A stretch of DNA of 64,000 nucleotides from Miscanthus floridulus (GCF_019320115.1 NC_089591.1:62629798-62693797); one strand, 5' to 3'; shown: positions 11,604 through 23,110, counted from the stretch's first letter. Translations and numbers: made by a program. The notes: a model not told the origin generated them from the sequence alone.

Positions 11604-13853
11604 CTAAGTACCAGCAAAAGTAGATGCAGAAGCCACTGATGTACCAGCTGAAGGAGCCCCAGATGCACTCTGAATTTCTTCATCAAGATATTGATGCTCG
11701 AAGTAGCTTGCCAACTCTTGGTTGTCTGTTGAATGCTGCAGTCTTCGTTCTCCCAACTCCCAATCCTTGATGCAAGCAAGCATCTCCACATGTTCTGGCA
11801 ACAAGTGTCGGCACCGCTCTTCAAGTATCCTTCCTATCAAGCTGAAGCATGATTCTGAAGACACAGTAGACACTAGAACATATATTATATCTTTTGCCAT
11901 TATAGATAAAATAGGAAAAGTTAGTTTGTGGTCACACCACTAGAGAAGCAAATCAAAGTCATTTTCATATGCAGTGACATTGTCACTGTCTAGATAAGCT
12001 GTGAGCTCACAACCTAACAGATGCAGTAGATGAAGTTGGGGTAGGGGATGGACCAATAACACTAGAGGCTCCAGGGCCTCCAAATATTCTTCCTCAAGCC
12101 TATTTTCTCTTACCAGTTTGGCCTGCAGAATGTGCAGCCCTTCTATTCTTAGCTACACCAAACTTGCTGTCATACTTGGCAAATAACTTATAAAGTTTAG
12201 TTTTAATAGAAGCATAATATAAATTGTAATCAACACCAAGGTTTTCTTTTAGAATTACCAGGACATTAAACAGACCTCTCATCTTAGCTCTTGGATCAAG
12301 AATGAAAGCAAATGAATACAGCAGAGGTATATTTTCCCAGTATTTAAGAAATTTTAGTTTCATCGGATACACAACAGCTATCAGATTTTGATCCTTTTCA
12401 CTTTCATGCAAATGAGTAGAAATCTCAAGCAGATGATGCAAAACAAGAGGGCTAGTTGGATAGTACACACCAGAAAGAACAATAGTTGATTCATAAAATA
12501 CTTCCAGGAATTCCAATACCTTTGCAGCTATATGCCAATGCCTTGGAGTTAACAATTCAGCTCCAAAATTAGCATTAATGAACACAGAAAAAACTTCCTT
12601 ATATGACATGCAGGTGTTTAAGCATAAGGTATGTAGCATTCCATCTAACATCCATATCCAAACCAAACTTCCTAGGTCTTAAACCTTGAGCATTGTAGTA
12701 GTTCTTAACACATGGCAATTCTATGATTAGAAGAATTCAAGAAGTTAATAGCAGTTCTAAAATCTTCTTTATAAAGTTTAAACCTCTTTAAACTAGATTT
12801 AGCAATCAAATTTATGATATGACAAGCACAACGTTGATGAACAAGGTGATAAGTTCTTTTATTAGGATCAGAACGGTGTAGGGGCTGGATCAGAACCCAA
12901 GTATCCTGCAAACAAAGGTGTCAAAGTTTCCATTGCTTTTGCATTAGAAGAAGCATTATCTAGAGTAACAGAAAAGATCTTGTCAATCAAACCAAATTCC
13001 TCAATCACAGAACTAATTTTTCAGCAATGTTCTGACCAGTATGCTTCACCTCAATCAATCTCAACCCAATTACCTTTTTCTGTAGCTCCTAGTCAGCACT
13101 CACAAAATAAGCAACTACACTGATGTAGTCCTCCTTAGCATTACCAGACCAAATGTCAGATGTCAAACCAATAGATGAAGCACCACGCAAAATATGATTC
13201 TTAAGCATATTACGACGTTCAGTGAATAACTTACTTAGGTCTCTAGTGATGGCCTACCGAGAGACCCTAGTAAAAATAGGGTTATGAGCACGTTGAATGT
13301 ACTCCTCCCATGCATCAGTGTCACCAATACCTAAGGGAAGATCAAGCCTAGCAATCAAACGACACAGCTCCTGTCTAGCTATATCAGGTTTATAGTCCCA
13401 GTTGCGCAAACCATCAGGATTAAGCGCAAGCCTAGACTGAACAGCAGCACGTCGATTAGTTTTTTCCATACATGATTTCTGGTGCCTCTTCAAGTGCCCA
13501 GTTCCAGAAATAGATCTAGCAGACAAAGTAGCCTTACACATTTTGCAAACAGCTTTAGTGCAAATTCTACTGTCGTTCATATCCTCATAGATCTCATCAA
13601 AGTCAGCCTAGACAGGAGATTTGTGCTTACCAACTCTGGTTGCATTACCAGAAACTAGATGGAGCAGAGCTGTTGGTGTTGGAGCCAGTCCTAGCCGTCG
13701 TCGCCCCTTCACCACCACCAGCCGTCCTAGATCGATCGAAGCCTGGCTGGCTCCGAGATCAACACCGAACAAGGCAGCTGCGTCCTCTCGGAGGTCATCG
13801 TCGTCCTCGCCCTCGGGGGCCATGTCCGGTAGGATGGAATCGTCATCTGCCAT
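11604..13853 (-). pseudogene. hAT transposase, broken
   Basis: This would be the cut-and-paste transposase of the enclosing element. It starts at ATG 13853 with an acidic N-terminus (MADDDSILPD...). A BED zinc finger follows at about 13470-13600 (CKMC ... HLKRHQKSC). The RNase H-like core is recognisable around 12700-13200 (ILRGASSIGLTSDIWSG, HLVHQRCACHIINLIAKSSL) and 12100-12666. The hAT dimerisation domain lies at 11640-11900 (SSESCFSLIGRILEERCRHL). Breaks include a TAG at 13608 just before the BED finger, a stop near 13256, more stops near 13090 and 12860, and frame changes near 12880, 12700 and 12640. It is clearly inactive. Confidence 0.9.
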
Positions 13854-14000
13854 GGTAGTGACCGCTCTGGCCCCATTCCTCGACTGGTGTGGGTGGCCGT
13901 CGAGCTCGCTCTACGCCGCAGCTAGAAGAGGAAGCATCGGCTACCGACCTGCAGATCAAGAAACACATCAGATGACAGAATCAGATCAAGAAAGAAGATG

Positions 14001-14022
14001 CTAGGGTTAGGGTTAGGGTTTA
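14001..14022. repeat. Short telomere-like GGGTTA run
   Basis: CTAGGGTTAGGGTTAGGGTT occurs just upstream of the hAT transposase start. Read on the gene strand it is an AACCCTAACCCTA telo-box, often found in plant promoters and 5' UTRs. It is too short to be a telomere remnant by itself. Confidence 0.6.
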
Positions 14023-14701
14023 CCTACGCAACCAGAGCCGGTGCCGAAGAAGACGACGACCCCCGCAGAGAAGACGACTAGACCGTTAGCAAGGACGGCG
14101 AGCGGCGGAGGAGGGATGACACTGACAGGAACATGAACTCACATATCACCAAGAGGGGAAGGGAGAGGGAGAGATGAAGGAGATCAGGGAGGAGAAGGGA
14201 AAGGCTGCCCGGTGGCGGAAGGCTGATCAAGGTCACCGGAGTCGATGAGGTCGGATGCCGAGGAGACGGCGGCGCGACGAAGGCGAGGCGAAGACGAGAG
14301 CGGTGTGGGCGCTGCGCGGCGAGTGGAGTCGAATGGATTAGCCGATTAGGGTTAGGTGAGGAGAAGGGGCGGCCTGCGGTCGCGGCGTGTCCCTTATATA
14401 TGAAGGGAGGGGCCGAGTATAGGCTGATGATGGGCCAAAATGGCCGTTGGGCTGGCGGTGGCGGGTAGCCATTGGGGGGGGGGCTAGCTGCCTCGGGCCG
14501 CTGTCGGGCCTCCCTCCATTTCTCGTGCCGGGCCGTGCTGGCCCACGGGCTTGGGGGTCAGCCCAAGCACGGCCCGAGCAACGGGCCGAGCCAGCCCGGG
14601 CCCGAGTTTTATCGGGCCGTGCCGGGTTCATGTCGGGCTTTTTTTCGTGCTTCGTGTCGTGCCGTCGTGCCTCGTGCTGCATGGCCACATATAATTTGAA
14701 G

Positions 14702-15565
14702 GCCCCCCTATAATTGTACACTAGAAGATCGTAAAAAAAATGCATTTTCGAACCTAAGATAAGATAATTTATCGGGGGATTGAATTATCGCTTCATTTTG
14801 CTCTGCAGTCTGCTAATAGCCTAATAAAGATTCAGCGACCTTTTCCTCGCTAAAGTTGCACGATAACCATAACCATGATTAAAGTGCGGGTAGGTGATTA
14901 AATGGCATCCATCACTCAATGGGTCTGGTCTGGTCAGGGGCACGCTCGTTTCTTTGGGGTGATTGGGAGTTGGGACATTGGGTTGCAGCGCGCCAACGCC
15001 CCCAAGAACAAGAAGTGATGTTGACAGGTGGGTCCCTTGTAGGTTGCAGTGTGGTCCAGCACCTCGGGCCCAAACGTCTTCCGATGGTCCTCCGACCCAT
15101 TTCAGCAATTAATTCACTTTCGGTGAGAATTGTAGCTTTAATCAAAACCACCAGTTCCTTATTCCTCCCATTATAAGAAAAATAAATTTCTTCTTTATTA
15201 GGTATATTTTTTTTGTGAAGATGGTATTATTTTCTTTTATACCAGTATTATTTGGTACCTTTTCCATTTCAAATTATAGTTCACTTTATATCTATACTAA
15301 ATAAAACTTGTTTAAATTCAACATTTTAAAAAAACTATTAATAGGTTTAAGTTTTAAAAAATACACTATATTTCATAAGTAATTTAATGAAACTAATATG
15401 ATGTTTTAGATGTTGGTGTATTTTTTCTAAAAACTTGAAAAGTTAAATAAGATTACTTAGGACAAAGATAATTTGTAAAGGAGGGATTACTCTACTCCAA
15501 GATGTAAGGTGTTTTAGTCCTTAGCCGACTTCAAGTTTGAACAAATTTATAGGAAAAAATAGAAC
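14702..15565. other. Intergenic DNA with a possible Stowaway-like MITE
   Basis: No gene is visible. The stretch from about 15160 (CCTCCCATTATAAGA) to about 15495 (GGAGGGATTACTC) has the inverted CCTCCC/GGAGGG ends and AT-rich TTCAAATTATAG-type interior seen in Tc1/mariner-type grass MITEs, but it is diverged and its target duplication is unclear. Confidence 0.4.
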
Positions 15566-16177
15566 ATTTTTGAAAGCATCTAGGCCCCTAGTTGGATTTC
15601 GGTGATTAATGACAATACAAGATTACTATGACTAATGTATGTTTTGCAGAGGCAATTAAGTTAGGTCATGGTAATGGAGATCGATTGGGCAATCAAAGTT
15701 GTCATGCCCCTACGATAGAAATCGTTTCGGTTTTCAAAGGATGGACGACAAGGTTAAGGATGACTAGTTCTAAGTGTCGATTGGAGTTGGAGTGATACTT
15801 AGAGTAGTTTAGGACTTTGTTTTTCCTTTAGTCGTACTATTAAGGGGGGTATGGACGGGTAGCTTGACCTAGTTGAGTCTAGTGAGTTAGGTGTGGTGCA
15901 CACTTGTTAAAACTAGCTCTAGGTAGCTCCTATGAATGCCTAAGATCCTTTGGAGCAAACTTCATTCACATATGATCGAGAGTTGGAAGTGAATGGAGGA
16001 TCAAATGCTGACCGGACGCTGGCCCCGGTGCGACCGGACGCTGGCCGCAGGGTCTGGTCAGTTCATTTGATCAGCAGACAGTGTTCGATGCGACTGGACG
16101 CTGGAGAAGTCAAGTGACCGGACGCTGAAAGGCAGAGTCCGATCGACTCCAGTAAGGTTCCAGAGAAGGAAATCTGC

Positions 16178-16195
16178 GACCGGACGCGTCCGGTC
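16178..16195. promoter_or_regulatory. 18-bp palindrome in solo LTR, copy 1
   Basis: GACCGGACGCGTCCGGTC is its own reverse complement. CCGGAC-type palindromes in the LTR are a described feature of Sirevirus elements. Confidence 0.8.
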
Positions 16196-16264
16196 AGTAC
16201 TGACCGGACCCTGAGGGTTCAGCGTCCGGTCGAGCCCAGTAAGCATCCAGTGAGGGTTTCATGC

Positions 16265-16282
16265 GACCGGACGCGTCCGGTC
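16265..16282. promoter_or_regulatory. 18-bp palindrome in solo LTR, copy 2
   Basis: A second identical GACCGGACGCGTCCGGTC, exactly 87 bp after the first. Both sit upstream of the TATA box at 16426. The surrounding 300 bp contain many half-sites (ACCGGACGCTG, AGCGTCCGGTC). Confidence 0.8.
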
Positions 16283-17159
16283 AGTGCTGACCGGACCCTG
16301 CCAGCGTTCGGTCAACACAATCTCACTGGCTCGCGGGTTGAACTGACTAGAGCGTCCGATCAACACGATCGGAGCGTCCGGTCACCCCGCAGAAGCTCAT
16401 AACGGTTTGTTTTTTCAGGCTGCCTTATAAATAGAAGCTCCACTCGTGTGTGGAGTTACTTTTGCTTATTCCAACAGCTGAGAAACACGTTTGTGAGTGC
16501 CAAGAAGAGCAAGGTCCTAGTGAGGTGATTGAGATTTGAGAATCCAAGAGAGTAACCTCATTAGTGAATCAAGAGTAGTCAAGTGTGCATCCATCTTCTC
16601 ATTAGGCTTCGCGTGGTCAAGTGAGAGTTCGTGCTTGTTACTCTTGGTGATTGCCATCACCTAGACGGCTTGGTGGTGGTTGGGAGCTTGGTGATCACCC
16701 GGCGGAGCTTGTGGGTGACCCAACCCAAGTTGTGAGCGGCTTTGGGTGATTCACCGCGACGGAGTGTCGAAGAATCAACCCATAGAGAGCACTTGATCCT
16801 TGCGCGGATTAAGGGGGAGCTACACCCTTGCGCGGGTGCTCCAACGAGGACTAGTGGGGAGTGGCGACTCTCCGATACCTCGGCAAAACATCGTCGCGTT
16901 ACTCTCTCTCTCGATTTACTTTGAGCATTTACTTTGAGCATTTACTTTGAGCAATTCAATACTTGTCTTTACATTCATAGAATTGCCATGCTAGAGTAAG
17001 TTTGGAACATAGGTTGTAAGTCCTTTGTGCATTAGTTTGATAGAAACATTTTTCTAGGCAAAGGGGTTAAATGGGCTATCAGTAGGATTTGATTATTGCA
17101 AGAAAATTTAAAATTAGCCCAATTCACCCCCTCTTGGGCATCTTGATCCTTTCAATTTT

Positions 17160-17810
17160 CAACAACAAATAAATATATTATTAGAATGTATTCAATGGTG
17201 GATCCAATGGAATTAATATGTTCTTGTAGATGTTGCTATGTTTTTTTATAAATTTAAATAAAATTAAATAGTTTGACTTAGGATGAGACAAATAACATGC
17301 CTACATCCAATTCTAAATCTAATATTTTGATTTAACTCTGATGCAAATAAAAGCATGTTTCATCTACAATAGAGTAGTGACACGCACACACTTTAGTATC
17401 AGTTTATATGATCAACAGATTAAGGTACCACAAGAAACCCATTAGCTTCTGAGGATGGCACAGGTGACGTAGATTGTCCTGTTTAGTGCTCAAACGAATT
17501 CAACACTCACCTATGTTTTTTAAGATGAATGTCGAAGCATACAACAACTTTTTTACAAAAAAGTATCACTTCGTGAGATCAATAATATATATATTTTTAG
17601 ATATTGCTAAGTCTCCAATATAACATTTAGCCAGCAATTTTGACGAAAATATATTGTCATAGATACAAGAGTTATATATTATAGATATTTTTTTATGACA
17701 AAGCTGGGGTAATACAGATTTTTTGTGTTGGTCAAGGAAGAAATGCCGTTCAGACACTAATCTTCAACGCTAAAAAAATTGAGTAATAAAATCCTAAATA
17801 GCACATAATA
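17160..17810. other. AT-rich intergenic DNA
   Basis: No gene is visible. A short stretch at about 17165-17310 (GTTTGACTTAGGATGAGACAAA-like) resembles half of a Stowaway-type MITE. The rest has no recognisable content. Confidence 0.35.
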
Positions 17811-17813
17811 TTA

Positions 17814-18327
17814 GGGCCCGGTTAGCCCCTCCTAAAATTTAATCAGCTAAATCTAGTCCCATTTAATCATTTTTCACTCAAACACTATGACTAAATGAGT
17901 TTAGCCAACTAGTCACCAAATTATTGCTAAAAGAGATTAAACCTCACCTTTTAGTCACTTTGTAGTCAAACACCCTGATTAAAAAGGGATTAAAAGACCT
18001 CTTTTAGTCATCCAAACTAAACACTGAGTGACTAAAGTTTAGTCCCTGATTTAGAGTCTTGTTTAGATTGCAAGTTTTTTCACTCTCTTTCCATCACATT
18101 AAATCTTTGGACACATGCATGGAGTATTAAATGTAGATAAAAAAAATAACTAATTACGCAGTTTGATTGTAAATTACGAGACAAATCTTTTGAGGCTAGT
18201 TAGGCCATGATTAGACAATAATTATCAAATACAAACGAAAGTACTACAGTGCTAAATACTGATTCCTAACCTCAATCTAAATAAGGCCTAGGTGACTAAA
18301 ATTTGGGAGAGAAACACCAAACAGTCA
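17814..18327. mobile_element. Tourist-like MITE, interrupted by a second MITE
   Basis: The ends GGGCCCGGTTAGCCCCTCC and (from the right, reversed) TGACTGTTTGGTGTTTCTCTCC are imperfect inverted repeats. The flanks are TTA at 17811-17813 and 18328-18330, the 3-bp duplication of PIF/Harbinger-derived MITEs. The interior (CTAAAATTT, TTTAGTC-type) is typical of the GGGCCTGTTTGGTTCC grass family. It contains the nested element at 18055-18288. Confidence 0.65.
18055..18288. mobile_element. Nested MITE of the GGCCTTGTTTAGATTG family
   Basis: The left end AGTCTTGTTTAGATTGCAAG and the right end CAATCTAAATAAGGCC are inverted repeats, with TAG flanking both sides (18052-18054 and 18289-18291). The interior (CATGCATGGAGTATTAAATG, AATTACGAGACAAATC) matches a MITE that I recall as abundant in sorghum and its relatives. 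The family name is from memory; the structure is seen directly. Confidence 0.75.
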
Positions 18328-18339
18328 TTAGAGGAAACA

Positions 18340-19734
18340 GTCATTTTTCACTGATCACCAAGGGATGCTGAACGGTTTTGCGCAGTAACAAGAACAAATG
18401 AAAGGACCACAGTCCACAGGGAACAAAGCTGCGTGATTAGTAAAAGTAAACTGGAGATTAGCAGCGGGAAACGGCTGTTAGGCTGGAGTAGCAAGCCCAC
18501 GCGCTGCACCATTAGAGCAAGTATTATGGCTGGCTGTAAGCCGGCTGAATCCCTGCTGGCAGAGAGAGGACAGGAGAGAGAGTGCGGAGCGAGCGTCTCG
18601 TAAAATGTCGGCTTGAAGTGGGGGATACGCATGTGCTGCGTTTTTACTGGCTGCTCTGCTGTTGCGCAGGCTCCGCATTAGGTGCAATGTGCTGCTGGCT
18701 GTCGCTGCTGCATTTAATAGAAGCTAGGCTAGAGTTTATTTCGTCGGCAGCAGGCTGTATCATTGCCCTTGCCCTTACTGCATTCTCTATCTGTTCATTA
18801 ATTTCTAAAGGTAGAAATTGAAGGGGGAAAAAAAAAGGCAAGGGAAGCAACGCCCCCACCTCCGACTCCGAGCAGAGCTCCACAACAGTTATCACGCCTT
18901 TCGCTTTTTCTTTTGTCCTCCACTCCACTCCACGGCTCCACCCCACTTCCTCTCCTCACGAGAGGAGAGAGAGAGAGAGAGTTTACTCGGGGACTGGTAC
19001 GAGCGGAGCAGTGGTAACGCCAGTGGTGAGCGGTGGGGGAGGCGAGTGGAGGATTGGGAGCCAAGAACACGAAGAACGCTCCGGGATCTCCACTTCGCCC
19101 CATTCGAGGTGACTATCTCTTTCGTTTCTGCTAAGCTTCTCGAGTTCGGGGGTGGTTGTGGTTCTTGCTTTCTTGGGGATGCGTTGGTTTCCGCTCGTCT
19201 TTGTTGGCTATTTTTTGGAGGTTTGTGTGTGGGAAAGATCTGAATGCGGGTTGGGTTGGGTGCATTTCCGGGTAGCGAACGGGGGATTTCAGGTGTGGTT
19301 ATTGGGATTTTGCGGCGGTGAGGGAGTCGTGGGATTTAAGTAACGCAGGCATAATTTGGTGGGTTCTTGTTTCCGCAAGAGAGCAATGTCTAATCCGATG
19401 GATTGAAGTATTGAACGGCACTTTTGTGTTTGCACAGTGTGGAGTTCGTCCTACTCTCGGGAGTTGCTTGGCTTGGTGGCGCCCAGAATTAGCGTGGAAG
19501 CAGGTTCGATTCTGGGAACTCTTTGGATTGAAGGGAAATTTTGGTTTTCTTCGTCTCCATACTCCTCGTCCTTTTACAGACAACGAAATCATTGTGGTTC
19601 TTGTAGGGTGGAGTGTTGTCTGCGCAGAAATCTGCGCACCGAGTGCCAGGAAACAGGCGGTTGGAGAGAATTGCTTGGGGATTCGTCAAGAAACGATCCA
19701 GCAGGTGGTTGTGCAGTTGTTATGCTGTGACTGA
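18340..19734 (+). promoter_or_regulatory. Upstream region and 5' UTR of the kinase gene
   Basis: This is non-transposon DNA leading to the kinase. A GA microsatellite (GAGAGAGAGAGAGAGAG) lies at about 18958-18980, a common feature of plant 5' UTRs. A plausible 5' UTR intron runs from a GAG/GTGACT donor near 19107 to a TTCTTGTAG acceptor near 19607; its T-rich content fits, but the splice is inferred. No TATA box can be singled out. Confidence 0.4.
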
Positions 19735-22337
19735 ATGGAGGCTGTAGACAAGATTGCTGAGCCCAAAGACCCTTTCCCTGCTCACTGCTCAGAAGGTTCA
19801 GAGCTTGGAGCCACCGATACCGATAAAGGCGTCATGGAAAGGGAAGGACTCCCAGCAGCAAGAAGAGAAGGATCTGCCAGCTGATGGCGTAGAGAGCTTT
19901 CGGAGCCTGGATTCCTCTGATGAAGGCGGCCGGAGCTCCTTCTCTGGGGCTAGTCACCCTCCAGAGCCTATTGATATGGATATCATGAAGACGGTCTATG
20001 TCGCAATCGACGAGGAGAAGGCGGAGCCACCGGTTTGTTTAGTGCGAGGAGTCTCGGTGAAGGGGCCTTTCATAGATGATCTCTCGATCCGTGTTTCAGG
20101 CACAAAGGCAAATCTGGTGGTAGGTGCAGGCGGTGCTGAAGGCATGGCTGAAGAGAGGAAGGTATCTGCTTCTGCAGTGGCATCAGTCGCCATAGCACGC
20201 TCGTCCCAGGCTACCTCTTTGCCTCAGGACTCGGAGGAGTGCGTCTGGGACGCTTCACTCCCTCCTAGTGGCAATGTTAGCCCTCACAGTAGCATTGACA
20301 GCATGGGTGTCGTCACTGCCATGAGCACCCTCCACAGCTGCGCGAGCACATATAAAAGCGAAGCCATAGCTGGTGAAGCAATGCTTAATGTGGAGAGAAA
20401 CTGTGAGAGTGTAAAGGGTGTTCGAGGCGACTTACTAGAAAGTGCTAAAACTAGCATGAGTCGAGCAAGTAATAGCAGTGGTGTTAGTGATGACAGCAGC
20501 TGGAGCCACATCACTGGAGGTGCCAGCAAGCCTCACAAGGGGAATGATCCTAGATGGAAGGCAATTCATGCTGTACGAACTCGTGATAGCGTTCTTGGAA
20601 TGAGCCATTTTAGACTACTAAAGCGTCTTGGTTGTGGTGACATTGGTAGTGTTTACCTCTCAGAATTAAGTGGAACTCGGTGCTACTTTGCAATGAAGGT
20701 AATGGACAAGGCATCCTTGGCAAGTAGGAAGAAGTTAAATAGGGCTCAAACTGAAAGGGAGATTCTACAGCTTCTCGACCACCCATTCCTCCCAACGTTG
20801 TATACACATTTTGAAACTGATAGGTTCTCTTGTTTGGTGATGGAATTCTGTCCGGGTGGTGATCTGCATACTTTGCGACAGAGACAACCCGGAAAGCATT
20901 TCTCTGAGTACGCTGCAAGGTAATCTATATGAACACTACTATTATTCAGAGAAATGTAATTTGTTTGGAGTAGAGTAGATGATTTCTCAAGTCGTATTAC
21001 ATATCACTGAATGCCTATTATCATATTATATTCACATTCATCTGCCGAAAGAAAATTCTGTTCACATTTGGGGATCTTGTTAATTTAATTTACTACTAGT
21101 TTAATTGACAAGGTGATCTAATGTTACTATCCTAGTTTATTGGGCTTTTTATGGAGAATCTAAGCATCCTAGTTTTATTGGCCTTTTTGTGAAGAATCTA
21201 ACTTTGTTCAGATATGCTCTCTACAAATTCCCGAATAGAGTCTAATAGCTTTTATGAGTGATGTGTAGGAACAAAGTGCACCTGGTTAGGTTAGGTATCC
21301 TAAAATGTTTCCTGCATTAGTGGAGTAAAATTTATACAGCAGGGCGCCAGGGCCCATGTGAAGAGTAGCATCAAGTAAGAGAGGTATTAGGTCATGTTAG
21401 ATTCTAGCTTTGTTTCATAATACAGTAATTGCAAGCAGTAACATGGAGTGCCCTGATTCTGTGCAGGTTTTATGCTGCAGAAGTACTTCTAGCTCTGGAG
21501 TATCTACACATGTTGGGAGTCGTCTACAGAGATCTGAAACCAGAAAATGTTCTTGTGCGCGATGATGGGCACATAATGCTTTCAGATTTTGACCTCTCGC
21601 TGAGATGTGCGGTCTCACCTACACTCATCAGAACATCAGCTTTTGATTCTGATCCCAGAAGAGCAGGTGGTTCTTTCTGTGTACAGCCTGCTTGCATGGA
21701 ACCTACTTCAGCTTGTATTCAGCCTGTGTGCTTCCTCCCCAAATTCTTCGGTCAGAAGAGCAAGAAGAAGACTAGAAAGGCAAGGTCTGAGCTGGGACAG
21801 AACGCCGGCACCCTGCCTGAGCTTGTTGCTGAGCCAACATCAGCTCGATCGATGTCATTCGTAGGGACTCATGAATACTTGGCCCCTGAAATCATCAAAG
21901 GTGAAGGGCATGGAAGCGCCGTCGACTGGTGGACCTTCGGCATCTTCCTGCATGAGCTGCTGTACGGGAAAACCCCATTCAAGGGGTCAGGGAACCGCGC
22001 CACTCTGTTCAACGTGGTCGGTCAGCAACTAAAATTTCCAGAGTCGCCGTCCACGAGCTACTCAAGCAGAGATCTCATCAGGGGGCTCCTGGTCAAGGAA
22101 CCGCAGAGCCGCCTTGGCGTGAAGCGGGGAGCGACGGAGATAAAGCAGCACCCCTTCTTCGAGGGCGTGAACTGGGCTCTCATCCGGTGCAGCACTCCTC
22201 CCGAGGTCCCGAGGCCCGTCGAGGCCGAGCTGCCTGTGAAGTACGGGGTGGCAGAGGCGATCGGGAGCAACAGCAAGAGGATAGTCGGAGCAGACGTGAA
22301 GTCCGGCGGGAAATACCTGGACTTCGAGTTCTTTTAG
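19735..22337 (+). CDS. AGC-VIII protein kinase, D6PK-like, two exons
   Basis: A Ser/Thr kinase of the plant AGC-VIII group, whose members phosphorylate PIN auxin carriers at the plasma membrane. Exon 1 ends at 20919 and exon 2 is 21467-22337, with GTAATC..GTGCAG borders and an in-phase join (EYAA-RFYAAEV). The kinase domain has the glycine loop [11 protein letters not shown] (about 20625), FAMKV with the ATP-binding Lys, YRDLKPEN (21525-21548), and DFD instead of DFG (21585-21593), the hallmark of this group. A Cys/basic insertion (to about 21850) precedes GTHEYLAPE, and the C-terminus is DFEFF. An N-terminal region of about 285 residues is Ser-rich. The start is unclear: the ATG at 19735 is one base out of frame with the kinase, the kinase frame is open from before 19754, and its first in-frame ATG is 19976 (604 residues from there). 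Either a frameshift near 19765 or an internal start explains this. Confidence 0.92.
20920..21466 (+). other. Intron of the kinase gene
   Basis: It begins GTAATC and ends GTGCAG, is T-rich and contains stops in all frames. It splits the kinase domain between the [20 protein letters not shown] segment and the helix before the catalytic loop, a position commonly used in this kinase family. Confidence 0.9.
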
Positions 22338-22979
22338 AGTATAGTGTCCAGTGGCAGCCTATTGTTTGCATACTGTCCGTGTATGGTCAGTTTGATGTTG
22401 TGTGATTCGATTTGGTGCTTCGTGTCTCACCGTCGATGCAAAATTCTCAGATCTGAATCGACCAAAAATTTAGATAGATGTGTGTTGCCACTTGCTTGCT
22501 TTGGCACATTTTGAGTTTCTGTAGGGAACTAGGTATAGGGTATGCATTGCAGCAGACCTGAAAGCAGTGAGTGTGGCAAAATAATTCTCATGATCAAAGA
22601 GATGAGAAGGCACTTTCCTCCTTGTTGCAATGCACCCGTTGCCTTGGGCCCTTCATGAGTCTGGGTCTCCGGAACCGGGACACCGGGTGCCCCAGGATCG
22701 GTGCTGTGCGCCTCTCGTGAGCTCGATGTGGCAGCAGAAGCGACTGATCTAATCTCTCTTAGAAGTACTTTCTTCTATCAGATATTAAGTATTTAAGAGA
22801 GAACACTAAAATACGTAGTTTTGTTAAGCACATTTTAAGGGAGAACTCGAAAATTAATATTTTTTCATCAGAATCATAAATGAGAGAATTCAGCCTACAA
22901 TATTCTTAAGTCATTTCTTACCTCACTTTATTACAGTAACAGAATATTACCTCAATTGATTATAACAGCGAAATATAAC
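22338..22979. other. 3' flank of the kinase gene
   Basis: It contains the kinase 3' UTR. No further gene is visible. The part after 22740 is AT-rich. Confidence 0.4.
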
Positions 22980-23107
22980 GGGCTTGTTCGGCTCGACTTG
23001 TCTCGCTTGTTTCAGCTTATTCTCTCTCAATGAACACTATTGAATTAGCTGAAACCGGCCAGAACCAGCCGGTACACAGTAGTTTTGTGTACCAGCCGAA
23101 CGGGCTG
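22980..23107. mobile_element. Small MITE with GGGCTTGTTCGGCT ends
   Basis: The left end GGGCTTGTTCGGCT (22980-22993) is matched in reverse by AGCCGAACGGGCTG (23094-23107). AAC flanks both sides (22977-22979 and 23108-23110). The interior has a second inverted piece (CAGCTTATTCTCTC against GAATTAGCTGAAACC). It is a foldback-type MITE about 128 bp long; the superfamily is unclear. Confidence 0.6.
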
Positions 23108-23110
23108 AAC

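Larger units (their letters stand above)
10872..14693 (-). mobile_element. 3.8-kb hAT transposon with 8-bp target duplication
   Basis: The exact 8-bp sequence ATTTGAAG flanks the element at 10864-10871 and 14694-14701, as expected for hAT insertions. The ends are imperfect inverted repeats: TATATACGGCCAT on the left against TATATGTGGCCAT read from the right. The subterminal 200 bp on both sides are dense in GGGCCGTGCC/GGCACGGCCC-type motifs, also usual for plant hATs. The transposase gene lies inside on the minus strand. The element abuts the small hAT MITE at 10660-10850. Confidence 0.85.
15571..17154 (+). mobile_element. Solo LTR of a Sirevirus-type copia element
   Basis: The 1584-bp LTR begins TGAAAGCATC and ends CCTTTCA, and is flanked by the exact 5-bp duplication ATTTT (15566-15570 and 17155-17159). 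It is the same family as the LTR at 36331-37803, matching from the first bases to the CACCCCC..CTTGGGCATC end. No internal region is present, so it is a product of LTR-LTR recombination. A TATA box (TATAAATA) is at 16426-16433. It carries two perfect 18-bp palindromes. Confidence 0.92.

Noticed and set aside
14001..14022. Interstitial telomere remnant
   Set aside because: Only about three GGGTTA units, next to a transposase start, where telo-box motifs are ordinary.
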